64,000 bases of DNA from Rhynchospora pubera (GCA_028095005.1 CM051463.1:80457002-80521001), one strand, 5' to 3'. Positions 47,144 to 58,679 are shown, counted from the first letter of the stretch. Notes: generated from the letters alone by a model not told the origin. Numbers and translations are program-made.

Positions 47144-47689
47144 ATGTTTCATCCCCGAATCGAGTATTCCTACCGCCACCCCCGACATCCAATATTCAAT
47201 GAAGCAGTATTGGTCACAGTTGTTTTTTTCATAGTGTCGATTGTTTCCTTTCTCGTCTTGCTTTTCTTCACCGGCTTTCTTTGGGCGTTTATGTTCATCA
47301 TTGCTTGTGTTGTTTTATCTGCCTTTTACATTGATTGGTTGAGGCGCGCACCAGACGGACCCCTCCTGGTACAAACTCTGCCTCATGAGTATGCACCAGT
47401 AAGAGTAGGGTTAGATTCGTCGGCCATTGCTGCATTGCCCTCTTTTCAGTACCAAAGATATTGTCATTGTGCTGTTCATGACGGATCTGACAGTAATGGA
47501 TGGCTGCAATGTGCTATTTGTATTGGAATGCTACAGATAGGGGAGATGGTGAGAAGCATACCGGCATGTAAGCATTTGTTTCATGTGGAATGCATAGATA
47601 TGTGGTTGAAATCGCACTCGACCTGCCCTTTGTGCCGAGCGACAGTCGCCCCAGCAGATGCAACCTCTAATCTGGATGCACAGGTGTAA
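47144..47689 (+). CDS. ATL-type RING-H2 E3 ubiquitin ligase
   Basis: Single-exon gene, 181 residues, as usual for ATL genes. A hydrophobic segment at about 21-64 (FFIVSIVSFLVLLFFTG, AFMFIIACVVLSAF) makes one or two membrane spans. The GLD motif is VGLDSSAIAALP near 88-98. A C3H2C3 RING lies near 123-164: C-x2-C-x14-C-x-H-x2-H-x2-C-x10-C-x2-C, with the Pro after the last cysteine pair position (TCPLC) and Trp after the sixth ligand (DMW) that contact E2. The protein would sit in an endomembrane and transfer ubiquitin from an E2 to an unknown target. It lies between BAHD copies D and E; a paralogue is at 60935-61505. Confidence 0.9.
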   Translation: MFHPRIEYSYRHPRHPIFNEAVLVTVVFFIVSIVSFLVLLFFTGFLWAFMFIIACVVLSAFYIDWLRRAPDGPLLVQTLPHEYAPVRVGLDSSAIAALPSFQYQRYCHCAVHDGSDSNGWLQCAICIGMLQIGEMVRSIPACKHLFHVECIDMWLKSHSTCPLCRATVAPADATSNLDAQV

Positions 47690-48264
47690 AACTAGTCTGA
47701 TGCATGATTTTCTAGAGATAATGGCAGTGTTGTCATGTATGTGCATTCATGTCTACATAATCCATTCTTCACAGAAGATTTCTTTGTCCATTTTTTTTTT
47801 TAAGGAGAAATTAGTGGTCACGGAGGCTCTCGACACCTGTCGCTCTGTATTTTTTCGTATTATTATTAGTTTGGCTGTGAACTTGTTTTTGAGGGTCATT
47901 GGCTTGTGAACTTGTTACTAACAATGTAATCTATTCTTTTAGTTTGGCGTTCGATCCTACAAACTTTTTTTTTTTTTTTGTCATCTTTCTCTACGCGAAT
48001 CGATAAAAGGTAAAAGGGGGGGCAACAAATTTCCTGGGCAGAATTTATAGGTGGATCTTTAATATTTTTATACTAATAGGCTGATTTTTTATTCATTTTA
48101 TTAAACTTGAATTGACTAGATAATTTGATTATATTTGAAATGATAAGAGAGCAAGATAAAAAAAAATATAAAAATTATACCATATCATGTTATCATATTA
48201 TATATATATAGAGAGAGAGAATGGATATAGTACACTAATGTGCATAAGGGTCTTATGCACAGAA
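47690..48264. other. Region 3' of the ATL gene
   Basis: T-rich, with TA and GA microsatellites near 48200-48220. No gene seen. Confidence 0.6.
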
Positions 48265-48590
48265 ATTATTTGGACATGTAATAGCAGATTATGTAATCCA
48301 TATATATATATATATATATATGGCATATCACTTTTTGTATTTAAATATGGCATAGACATTGTCAATTGCATTGAGTTTGATTTAATTTTATCCCCTTTCC
48401 ACGGATGGTGAATCTTTTTGTAATAGTAGTTTCTAATCCAACAAAATTTTGGATATCATCTAGCTTTCAAATTATTTAAATTTGTAGTTGAATTTTCTTA
48501 TGTTGTCCTCACAAAATAGAACATGTCTAGAGAAAAATTATGGACTTCAAAAAAAAAAAATGTATAAATAAATTGGAATAGTGAGCAATG
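48265..48590 (+). pseudogene. Flank sequences of a deleted BAHD copy (inferred)
   Basis: 48268-48289 is identical over 22 bases to a site in intron 1 of BAHD gene E (58848-58869). Then, after a (TA)n tract, 48321-48588 is a close match to the 3' flank of gene E (60395-60640; e.g. ATCCAACAAAATTTTGGATA). Exons 2 and 3, which lie between these two sites at E, are absent here. Simplest reading: an internal deletion removed a further BAHD copy. Confidence 0.5.
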
Positions 48591-48721
48591 TCAAGTCCCT
48601 TGAAACATCATTGGCACTATGCTCATCAACATTAATCTGTTCGTCACTATTCATCAATTTGTCCTATAATAAATAGAAGAAATCTCTATTGCTGAAAATT
48701 TTACAACATTTTCTTAGTTAA

Positions 48722-48909
48722 GGCTCCGTTTGGATGGCTTCTTTCCGAATAAGGAATAAGAAATAACCAATTTTTACCAATAAATTTATTTCTAACCATC
48801 CAAACTCTTCACAAAAGTTACACACTTCCCAATAAATTTACCCCTTTCCAATAAATTTTTTCCCTTCTTCCTTCTTCCTACCTTATTCTCAATGCATCCA
48901 AACGGAGCC
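48722..48909. mobile_element. Tourist-like MITE with TAA target duplication
   Basis: Ends GGCTCCGTTTGGATGG...CATCCAAACGGAGCC, TAA on both sides (48719-48721, 48910-48912), and reversed core CCAAACTCTTCACAAAAGTT. Confidence 0.92.
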
Positions 48910-49355
48910 TAATCTTTCTTATCCACAGATAAATTGACATTATACAAAAAGTATTCCCACTATATATTCATGTCCTATTATTGAGTTTATTCGTCTGAAA
49001 ACAATCTTAAGATCTAATGCTAAGGAACTGAAGCACAACTTTAGATCAAACCGATTAGCATAATCAATTACATCCCTAAGCTTATTTTGCAAGGTTATGG
49101 CTAATCGTTTAGCTCCCTTCATGCCAAACTTAATAATCTTAAACTCAGAGTCGGGCTTCCTCAGTGGTCGCTTGATTTCAGAAAACTTCATCTCCGTGCG
49201 CGAGGTTTTAGCTCACTTAAACAGAGAAGGAGATCCCTCTATCATGCTAAAGTTGGATTTCTAAAAAGCCTTCGATTCTATCGACTGGTCTTTTCTCTTC
49301 AACGTCATGAAGCACAGAGGGATCCTGACATTTTTATTTCATGGCTACAGCTAGG

Positions 49356-49727
49356 TGTTATGTTCGGTCAAGGAAATGACAGAAATAATAGAGAAGAAGA
49401 GTTGCTCTGACGGAACAAACAAGGAACAGATGCACACAAGAAGAAATAACTAGTTGGGCTGTAGTAATGTATTAGAAATAATGGGCTTTGGGCCTTTGCT
49501 AGTTACTATTTAACAAATTAGAGTTTTGTATTAGGTTAATTGTTTTCAAATATTTACTTTCCAAATTATCAGGTGTATTGTAATAACAATTATAAAAGAG
49601 GCTATGTACGGAAGAAAAAGGAAGACAATCAATATCAAATCGGCAGCAGCCAATTTTCTTATATTCAATTTCTTTTCTGTTTTTCATCCATTATTACAAA
49701 ATCCAAAAATAATTAGTCAGTACATGA
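49356..49727 (+). repeat. 5' LTR of the nested Gypsy element
   Basis: Begins TGTTATGTTCGG. A possible TATA region is ATTATAAAAGAGGC near 49588-49601. Confidence 0.9.
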
Positions 49728-49738
49728 TAAATTGGTAT

Positions 49739-49755
49739 CAAGAGCCTGATCGGAC
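49739..49755 (+). other. Primer-binding site
   Basis: TTGGTATCAAGAGCCTG is complementary to the 3' end of initiator methionine tRNA apart from one inserted base relative to the common TGGTATCAGAGC form. Confidence 0.8.
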
Positions 49756-49765
49756 CTAGAAGGGA

Positions 49766-51518
49766 ATGGTTACAAGAGCACGCCAAATGGAAGAGCAAAT
49801 CAAAACCCTAAGTGATAGACTAGATCAAGTTCAAGAACAACATACAAGCATGAACTCGAAGTTAGACATGCAGCAAGAAAAATTCGAGTTGTTCCAGAAC
49901 GAGACTCGAGCACAATTTGATGAGTTACGGTCGATGTTGAAAGAAGTATTAAAGGGCAAAGCGGTGGCCTTGGAATCAGACACAAAACTGGTTGATAATC
50001 AAGTCGGTACAGTAGCTTCATCTAGTGCTGTTAAGAACTCTCATGTTTCAAAATCACCACCAATCTTCTCTAATCTGCCACAAACACAAGGACACATCAA
50101 TCAAGCACAACAACAAGGGTTTAAAGAAACTTCAAACAACAACAAAATCAGTTTAGAAAATCAAACCTCGCCTAATTTCTTTAAAGAATATATAAACCAA
50201 CCCGAGTACAGTCCATATTTTCAACATATTAGCCAAAATCCAACAAGTCTACCCTTTACCATTCCACATATGCATCCAAATTTACAGAACTATGTGATTC
50301 CAATGATCCAAAACACTAATCCTATACCACCAGTCCCAAATATCATAAACTCTCATACTATTGCCAACCAAAATCTCATGAATTTGACAAATTTCAACCA
50401 GCAAGGACAACTTCAAAATTATCCACATAACCCTAGAACCCAAGTGCCTACACCGAAATTAGAATTCCCCTTGTTTAATGGCAGCAATCCTAGAAATTGG
50501 ATTTACAAATGTGAAAAGTACTTTGGGATATATCAAATACCTGATTGGCAAAGGGTGGAGATAGCCTCAATGCATATGCAAGACAAGGCTGAAATTTGGT
50601 GTCAAAGTACCAATACAGTGAGAGGCCAGTGGAGATGGGAGGAGTTTGTGCAAGAGTTGTTGGAGCGTTTTGAGTTGAAGTCATCTATTGGCATCATTGG
50701 AGAATTTAAAAACTTGAGGCAGCATAGTGATGTTGAGTCATATAGGAGCAGATTTGAAGAGTTGAGATTACTTCTTCTTAGAGAGAATCCTACATATGAT
50801 GAAACATATTTTGTTAAGAATTTTTTGACAGGACCTAAAGAAGACCTCAAGCTAATGGTTCTAAGTACAAGACCACAAACACTTAGAGAGGTTTATGAGG
50901 TAGCTGTGTACCAAGAGATGATTCTTGAGCACAAAAGAAAGCAAAAACAACAGCTATTGCAAACTCAAAACAACATAGATACAGTTGGCCAAAGACAAGA
51001 CAAAGACAAATGTCGCAAGTGTGGAGATAGGTGGTTTCGAGGGCATCATTGTCAACAAAAAGGACTACACCTTGCGCTAGCTGAGGAGGAGGCATGGCCA
51101 GACGAAAGTAGTGATGAGGAAGAAAAATGCCAATAATTGAAAACTGAACCGCACTCTAATAAAATTGAATATGAAAATTCAGAATTGGTGCAGATATCAC
51201 TTCATGCCATTGGTGAGTTAAATTCTGTTGATCTTATCAAGATTAAGGGAAAAGTTCATGGAGTACCTGTGATTATGTTGATCGATAGTGGTAGCAACCA
51301 TAGCTTCATAAGCTCTAAAATTATACAAAAAATCGGTGTTACACCAAAACAGATAGCACCATTGTCAATTACAGTAGCTAATGGAGCTAAAATGAATTGT
51401 GAATTAGAGTGCAAGGGCTTACGGTGGAATTTTGAGGATCATGAATTTCAATTTGATTTGAAGGTAGTGGATATGGGTACCTATGAAATGCTACTTGGTG
51501 GAGATTGGATGAGAAATG
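49766..51518 (+). CDS. Gag-protease of the nested Gypsy element (5' part)
   Basis: Gag begins at 49766 (MVTRARQMEEQIKTLSDRLD, a coiled coil), passes a Gln/Asn/Pro-rich linker, a retrotransposon Gag domain (PKLEFPLFNGSNPRNWI; RWEEFVQELLERFE), a CCHC knuckle (CRKCGDRWFRGHHC) and an acidic tail. TAA at 51134-51136 (CAA TAA TTG) interrupts the frame, which continues in register as an aspartic protease (VPVIMLIDSGSNHSFISSKI, EMLLGGDWM). The solo LTR splits the codon run after WMRNV. The TAA may be a mutation; the context does not match known readthrough signals. Confidence 0.85.
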
Positions 51519-53281
51519 TGTTAGAGTTATGTCCTAGAAGTCAATAATTTAATGACTTAATTATTAGTTTATGTTATGGATGATATATTATCATCTGTTC
51601 CTAGGTTTATTATTGACAGATTATTCAGGTTGAGGATCTGAATTGTAGATCTCTGTGGATCATTCTTTAGAATGACAATAATAAATCTAAACGGTCCATA
51701 ATCTTGATAATTAACAAAGGAACATTAATTATCATATAAGATTAGTATGCAAGTTAAGTGATGATTAAGTTCTACTAATCATAGGTAAAGAGTTACCAAC
51801 TTAATTGCATATGTATATGTTATGGAACATAGTACAGGACTTGACCCAATGAAATAAACATATGGATTGTGTTAAGTGTCATTGTTTATTTCGTTATGAT
51901 TTTGGTTCTAAGTTTGAGATGTTTATCTTTTCCACATGAGGATAGGTTCAATAAATATTGTCTACCGCTGATTCCCGATAAGGGCTGCTATACGGACTTT
52001 ATTTATGTTCTCTTGAATTGTGCGGGGAAAAGCTAATCATCAAGAAAACCGTATGTCCCTCATTAATTCACTTAGTGAGTGACGATATCTGTTTGGGCCC
52101 CTTGATGGAGTTGGATCGTATGCGCGCAACTAAGCGATCAACTCTAGATCAAGAAACGTATAATCTGCAAGAATGACACATTCCTATCTTGGATTATACG
52201 ATGATATCGTGTGACATAAGAATCAAAATAGAGAAACATATTTATTCTCTTATGTAGGATTGAAATATTGTAGCAGTACACTATTTATGCGAATTGGGAG
52301 TCATAACGTGTTGCTAGATACCGCTTATGATTATTGGAATTAAATAACGATTTAATTCCATGGCCAACATAGCATAAATCCTCAAAGGGTCACACAAATA
52401 GGACATTAATCACACGGTGCATTATTTATTTATTCACAGCAGTAGGTTCTGTGGAAATATGATAAGATTGATTAATTAATTATATACCGTTGCGAACCGT
52501 TATAATTAATTGAGTCAATGGATCATATAGAAATAAATTAATGCATTAACTAATCCTAAAATAATTATTAATGAGTTAATAATTAATTTAGTTCAACACT
52601 TATCAATATAAATGGTTATATTGATTAATTGGGCCGTTATTTAAATAGCAAATATATAGCACAATTAAAGAGCAAAGTTGAGGGACCTTAATTATATGAA
52701 TTAATGGTCCAAATGAAGGGGTTAAATGGCCCATAAAGGCCCATTTCGTGGCTGCCCATTATGGTGGTAGGTGGGATGGCATAGTTGTAATTATGCAAGA
52801 GGTCAATTAGGTTTTGTGCTCTATATAAGGACCACTTATGAGAGCCTCCACCTAGCTTTCTCTCTCCTCTCATTTCCTCCCATGAGGCCGCCACTTTTTC
52901 ACCCTCTCCTTCTCTCTTTTGCTCATGTGTTGAGCTATTTTCTCTCCACTAAATCAAGGTTGTTGATTGATGCAAGAGAGAAAACCATAGGGATTAGGCT
53001 TGTTCTTTGGGTATGCTAGCACGTACCTTGTAGAACGTGATTAATCCTCCTTGGTGGACTCGAGGGCGGTTACGAGACGTGGTAGAGACGGTGTAGAAGG
53101 CACGCCATCAATTCCCATGCCTTGGTCGAGCCCCGCGAATACGATTTCGCGGGAGGTATCGATTTCTCCTCTTTCTCTTTGTGTCTATTGCTTAAAGTAC
53201 TAGATCTCGTGTTGCTTGTGTTTTAATTGGATTAATTAATAGTAATTAGACACAAAATTAAAATTGGGCAATTTCCTAACA
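51519..53281 (+). mobile_element. Solo LTR (1763 bp) inserted in the Gypsy protease gene
   Basis: Starts TGTTAGAG and ends CCTAACA, flanked by the perfect 5-bp target duplication AAATG (51514-51518, 53282-53286). Removing it and one AAATG restores the Gypsy frame (DWMRNVGPVVLDFDNLTLGL). A TATA box CTATATAAGG lies near 52821. Length and the TGTTAG ends suggest a Copia-type long LTR. No internal region, so it is a product of LTR recombination. Confidence 0.92.
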
Positions 53282-53282
53282 A

Positions 53283-53669
53283 AATGTTGGTCCTGTTGTT
53301 TTGGATTTTGACAATCTGACATTGGGTCTAAGGAAGCATGGAAAGAAAATCCAACTTCAAGAGGTCGCTAAACAGGCCAGTACATGTCTAATAGCTCACA
53401 GTAAATTGAATCCTACAATGAAGCAAGGAGAGCTATGTTTTGTAAAAGAGGTACCTGAATTGTCGTTGGTGGGACTTGATGGAACCTTCAAGGTACAGCC
53501 AGAAGCTACTCTGGATCGTAGAACAGTGGCACGAGGGAAGAGAATCATGAATGAGGTGCCTTGGTCAAATATGTCCGAATCAGATATGCCATGTGAGGAT
53601 TCGCAATTCATCAAGCACTCTCTTCTAAATTTCGATTCTTGTGGGCAAGAATCATTTGAGAAGGGGGCA
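53283..53669 (+). CDS. Protease tail fused to integrase C-terminal (chromodomain-like) region
   Basis: Reads GPVVLDFDNLTLGLRKHGKK, then IQLQEVAKQ (end of the protease region), and soon LDRRTVARGKRIMNEV, PWSNMSESDMPCED and GQESFEKGA. The latter resemble the end of Gypsy integrases (LDRR...RG...VLVQWS...D.TWED). Reverse transcriptase, RNase H and the integrase core are missing without loss of frame, so an internal deletion of roughly 3 kb is inferred. TAA follows at 53766-53768, inside the right LTR. Confidence 0.75.
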
Positions 53670-53670
53670 A

Positions 53671-54042
53671 TGTTATGTTCGGTCAAGGAAATGACAGAAA
53701 TAATAGAGAAGAAGAGTTGCTCTGACGGAACAAACAAGGAACAGATGCACACAAGAAGAAATAACTAGTTGGGTTGTAGTAATGTATTAGAAATAATGGG
53801 CTTTGGGCCTTTGCTAGTTACTATTTAACAAATTAGAGTTTTGTATTAGGTTAATTGTTTCCAAATATTTACTTTCCAAATTATCAGGTGTATTGTAATA
53901 ACAATTATAAAAGAGGCTATGTACGGAAGAAAAAGGCAGACAATCAATATCAAATCGGCAGCAGCCAATTTTCTTATATTCAATTTCTTTTCTGTTTTTC
54001 ATCCATTATTACAAAATCCAAAAATAATTAGTCAGTACATGA
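53671..54042 (+). repeat. 3' LTR of the nested Gypsy element
   Basis: Same length as the 5' LTR with three substitutions by eye. Confidence 0.9.
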
Positions 54043-55795
54043 CACAGCTACTGTTCACCACTTATGTGCCTTCCGTCATCCTAAATGATCAGATTGGCAA
54101 ACCTTTTGCTCACAAGAAAGGCTTGAGGCAAGAGACCCGCTCTCACCTTACTTATTCCTCCTAGCCGCTGACATGCTTTCACGAGCTTATTACTGCAGCA
54201 ACTTCTGTGCCTTTTGGTTTATCGAATAAATTAACAAGGCCTTTCTCAATTTTGCAATATGCGGACGACACCTTGCTCTTCTCCACTGTCAAGGGCAACA
54301 CAATGAGCACCCTCCATTGCGTCATGACCATGTTCTCCAAGATCTCTGGTCTTTCTCTAAACCTGAACAAGTCGGTCGTCGTTCCGATAAATGTATCGGC
54401 TACTCTTCTTACCTCGGTTCAGAATTTGTTAAACTGTCAAGTTCAGGAATTGTCCATTACATACCTCGGTCTACCTTTAACTTCAGATTGCGCTAGTCAG
54501 GACTGTTTCCAACTGCTCCTAGATCGCATTAATTTGCGACTGGCTAGTCGGAAGTCGGCACTGATCTCGCGAGCTGGTCGTATCTTGTTAGCTAAAACAG
54601 TGATTTCAGCTATGCCTGTCTTTTTCATGTCGGTTCTCAAGTTACCAAAATGGATAATTGCGCAAATAGACAAAATGAGGAAAGCTTTTATTTGGACTTG
54701 CTAGCATGGGATCTCGTGTGCTTGCCGAAAGAATTTGGGGTCTAGGAGTGCCTAACCTCCATCTTCAAAATATTTCTCTAGTTTTGAGATGGTGGTGGCG
54801 GCTATATCACCATAAGATTCTATGTGGTCTGTCTTTGTAACTAAGATCCTTTCCAAACAGAACGGCAATGCACCTCCTTTAGTTTGGATGAAGGATGGTT
54901 CGTTTTTTTTTTTTTTTTTTGAAAGACTTACTCAACTTAAGGTTTTACTTCCAATTATCCACCTCTGTTGAATTAGGCAATTAATGGAAACAGCTCATCT
55001 TCTGGTTTGACAACTGGCAGGGAAAGTCACTTCGTTATCTCTTACCTTTACTGATGGGTGGTGACAGATTACTTTTTGGTGACTGCTTAGTTTGCTTTGC
55101 AATGACAAATTGGCTCAAGCTCTTCCAAGCACCACTCACTGAGGAAGTTGTCCAGGTCTCGGATTATTTACACGATACTTTAAATGTCAGTGATCATGAT
55201 CAGTTGCTTTGGAAATGGAATAGCAGCGGCACCATTACGGTTTCTTCAGCTTATCAAGCGCTCTCTATTGCAGCAAAGGTTAAGTCCCCGATTTCCTTCG
55301 TTTGGAAGCTCCTCGTACCACCAAACATGAAAACTTTCCTCTTCCTTTTGGGATCCGATCGCTTACTTATGCAACGCCAACTCCAAAGAAGGGACATTAA
55401 TGTGCAACCGGGTTGCACTTTATGCTGGCATTCTAGTGTTGAGACGGCAAAACATCTCTTTTTCCACTGTCAAACAACCTTTGTTTGGAGTCAGCTCAAT
55501 TTGGGTTTGGCAACAAGTTCTGAGCTTCTTTTGGATTTGTTCCTGCTTAAATTCTCGTTGGTAGAGGGGTTTAAAGAAAAGCAGTTGCTCATGGCAACAG
55601 CCTTTTGGGAAATTTGGTGAGAGAGAAATAACGGCAAATCGTTCTGGTGCACAGCTCGTCAACTGGATTTCATCTGAAGCTACTGCATACTGCAAGTTCT
55701 GCGAAATCCTCGTTCAATCTCTGTTTTTTAATCTTTGGTCTTTTTTCTTTTCTCTTTTCGTTCAACTAGTCAGTCTCTGACCAGTGTATCTAAAA

Positions 55796-56738
55796 AAAAA
55801 CTTTAGATCGAATCATGTTCACAGATGAAGTTTATTCGTCTAGAAACAATCTTATGCCAAGAAATTGAAGCACAACTGTAGTGTAGATCAAATCGCTGAT
55901 GACCATTTGAAGGAATTGCCAAATATAATAAGTTAACAACAACCAATATAACGGTGTAGTGTTTTTTCAAAGTTTGACACACATTAATTCTATAACTATC
56001 AATTTATATGTTTATACATCTCCAATACTCCATACAAATAGCATACGGCCATACCAAATTCAATATACTGCAGTGTACCAATATTGAGTAGCAATAGCAG
56101 CTTGTACCAATTTAATAATAGTTCAATATTGAATACACAATTTAACAATAGTAGCAATAACAACTTGTTATTTTGCCAAAATAACTAAAACAACGCGTTA
56201 TATCGCTGAAATAACTGAAATAACGCGTTACGTCATTTTCTCAATTAATACTATAACGTTCATGCGGTTTGACACAAAATACCGCTATTTCTGTTATTTC
56301 GCCGAAATTTAGAAGCTTGTTCCCGCACATTTTTCACCCCAACTTTAAAAGTCATTTTAGAGATGGCATTATTGTCTTCTCTTCTCACCGTGTGGCAGCA
56401 ATATAATTTCAGTATAATTTGACTATTAATTACTTATTCACATAATTTTAAATAATAATAATAATAATAATAATAATGTGCAATCGGTGCTCTATATTAA
56501 TAAATTGTAGACAACAGAGAGTTTCCAGATTTTAAAAAAAATTATAATTATTTTCTTAGATGTCATCATGCATGTAAAGTAATTAAAATAAATTTCTTTC
56601 TCAAAGAACTATACCATAATAATCTACATCTACCAATCAACGAAATCTGAGGCCTATTATGCAAAAGATAATTTTCTATCTACCAACTATACGTGGCAAA
56701 AAGTCGACCAAATAATTAGAATTTTCCTATCAGCACTC
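55796..56738. other. Flank right of the LINE and upstream of gene E
   Basis: 55801-55900 repeats, imperfectly, about 75 bp that also precede the LINE (48980-49057): TTTATTCGTCTGAAAACAATC and GAAGCACAACT. AACGCGTTA words occur near 56192 and 56223; (AAT)n at 56450-56477. 56395-56610 is alike to the region upstream of gene D. No gene. Confidence 0.6.
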
Positions 56739-56745
56739 TATAAAG
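56739..56745 (+). promoter_or_regulatory. Possible TATA box of BAHD gene E
   Basis: TATAAAG, 200 nt upstream of the ATG, a longer leader than in the other copies. The only good candidate. Confidence 0.4.
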
Positions 56746-57465
56746 TACACAACACAACAGTCAAAAGACATGTTCGCACGTTGGAGGACAGGTCTATTCC
56801 TAGCAACCACACCCACCTTTAAAGGCTAGCCTCATTAATTGCAGATTTCAATCATTTCATTTCATCAACCAAATCGCAACTTGTTAAATAATAATAAATT
56901 GCTCACATTTCCACTCGCATTTACAAATAAAATTAATCAAAGCAAATGGCATCCGCATCACCCGCCGACGCCGTGCGCACCATCAAGACTTACACAGTGA
57001 CCCCTAGACCCAATCCCCAAGCGCCACGTCAGATTCACCTCAGTGCATGGGACGTGCCCTTGCTGTCTGTCCACTATAACCAGAAGGGCCTCCTCTTTGC
57101 ATACCCACCCGACCTCTCGCTGGAGCAAATCATCCAACGGCTGAGGAGCTCTCTTGAAGAGGCGCTTTTCCACTTCTATCCAGCGTCCGGTAGGCTGAGA
57201 GTACTCACGTGCGAGGGGGGTGGTGTCACATGCCACGTGGAAGTGGGAATAGAGGGAGAGGGAGCGGAGTTTGTGCATGCTGTGGCGGATGGGATCGGAA
57301 TTGCTGATGTCGTGGCGGCGGACGGTCAGGATTTACCCCAGTTTTTAAAAGACTTTTTCCCTCTTGACGGTTAATTTTGATGGCTGTACCAATCCACTTC
57401 TCGCTGTTCAGGTCAGTTATGGAATATAATTAAGTACTTAAAAAGATTAATTAAGTAGATGCATG

Positions 57466-58619
57466 CAGGGGGGGAACCAGAATTTCCGTATAGAGTAGGC
57501 CGGATTCATGATAAATTTTGGTTACCATGATAAAATCTAATCTTACAAACAGTCTTCAAAACAAGAAAGGTGTTTGCTTAGAAAGTAGCAATCAAACAAT
57601 ACTATCAAGAATTTAATGTAATTATTTTGAAATAGATAGATAAACTTGCCTAATTTGTAGTACTTTTGTTGCCTTGGAATCCATACATAAGTGAATTTAT
57701 TGTAGGTACAAAATTATACATAATCTCAAAATAAATTGTTTTATATATCAAGCATAAGTAATGAAAAAATTGTATTTGATATAATAAATTTGAAGTAAAT
57801 TTGAGGATAAGCTGTAAATAAGATGCATTTACCTTTTGAACATTCGTTATTATATTCAAAGTTATTAGTTGATATGAATCAAATTACTGCCATTTCATTT
57901 TTATTAGGACCTTGCTTACTGATAAAGAATTCTTCATACTCATGTGGATATATATGAAATTTTTGTGAATTTTATATCCTCAAAAGAAAATTATGCAATC
58001 TAATATTAAAAAATTAACAAACATATTAAGATTTGAGTGTGAATCAGACAATGATTCGAATATACATTCAGGCATTTACCAATTATCCGTCATAGCATCA
58101 TCCTAAATTCTATTTTATAAATTGCCTACAATCCTATTCATAGTTTTTTAGTACGAGTACTAGGTCCATAAAAGTTCTCGCAACAGTCCTAATTAAAAGC
58201 TAAAAACATAAGCATAATAAATATTAAAGAAAGAAATGTGATTATAAGAATAGCACAGCCGAGCAGCTGATGAACGTGGTCGTGGACTACAAGAATAGCA
58301 CAGCCGCTGGTCGCCACCTCACACAGTCGCACCACAGGAGAGAAATTAAAAGGAGAGTCATTGTGTCATCGACTCATCGTCAGGTGTTAGAGGAAGGTTT
58401 TGAGAACCCAAAGAAGAATGGATCGATATGGTCTAATTTAGAGAAGAAGAAATTAGTTAAGACTAATGGGCTGAAGCTTTACTCTTGGGCTCAGAACATA
58501 GAGTAGGCCCATTACCTAAAAATAATTAATTTACACTAAATTTTTGTACACCTCTCGTTAAAATTACTAACCACAGCATAGGCCAGGCCTATGCTCGCCC
58601 CCCACTGCCTCCGCCCCTG
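57466..58619. mobile_element. Non-autonomous hAT element in intron 1 of gene E
   Basis: Ends CAGGGGGGG and CCGCCCCTG (consensus CAGGGGCGG, hAT-Tip100 type), flanked by the perfect 8-bp target duplication GATGCATG (57458-57465, 58620-58627). 1154 bp, with no transposase recognised. Confidence 0.92.
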
Positions 58620-58679
58620 GATGCATGAAAGCAGACCTCCGAAATGAAATGAGGAAGCAACAACACGTGTACTTATATG

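Larger units (their letters stand above)
49354..54044 (+). mobile_element. Young Ty3/Gypsy deletion derivative inside the LINE
   Basis: LTRs at 49356-49727 and 53671-54042, both 372 bp, differ at 3 positions by my count. A primer-binding site TTGGTATCAAGAGCC (initiator Met tRNA type) follows the left LTR, and a polypurine tract AGAAGGGGGCAA precedes the right one. CAGCTA occurs at both flanks (49348-49353 and 54045-54050) and the LINE frame resumes across it (ISWLQL then LFTTYVP). Internal coding capacity is Gag, protease and the integrase C-terminus only. Confidence 0.9.
49045..55795 (+). mobile_element. 5'-truncated LINE, split by nested insertions
   Basis: The left part (about 49057-49353) encodes CKVMANRLAPFMPN, SGFLSGRLISENF and KLDF-stop-KAFDSIDW of an L1-type reverse transcriptase. 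The right part (54045-55795) continues LFTTYVPSVILNDQIG, then GLRQ.DPLSPYLFLLAADML, ILQYADDTLLF (the catalytic YADD), SITYLGLPL, and a zf-RVT domain (CTLCWHSSVETAKHLFFHC), ending in a short A-run at 55792. It has in-frame stops and frameshifts, so it is dead. AACTTTAGATC precedes the left end and follows the A-run, a probable target duplication. Confidence 0.85.

Noticed and set aside
56946..57374. Gene E exon 1 as a short stand-alone protein
   Set aside because: Ends by a 5-nt deletion relative to three paralogues and lacks both BAHD motifs.
58270..58506. 78-codon frame inside the hAT element
   Set aside because: No similarity to hAT transposase that I recognise; too short to support.
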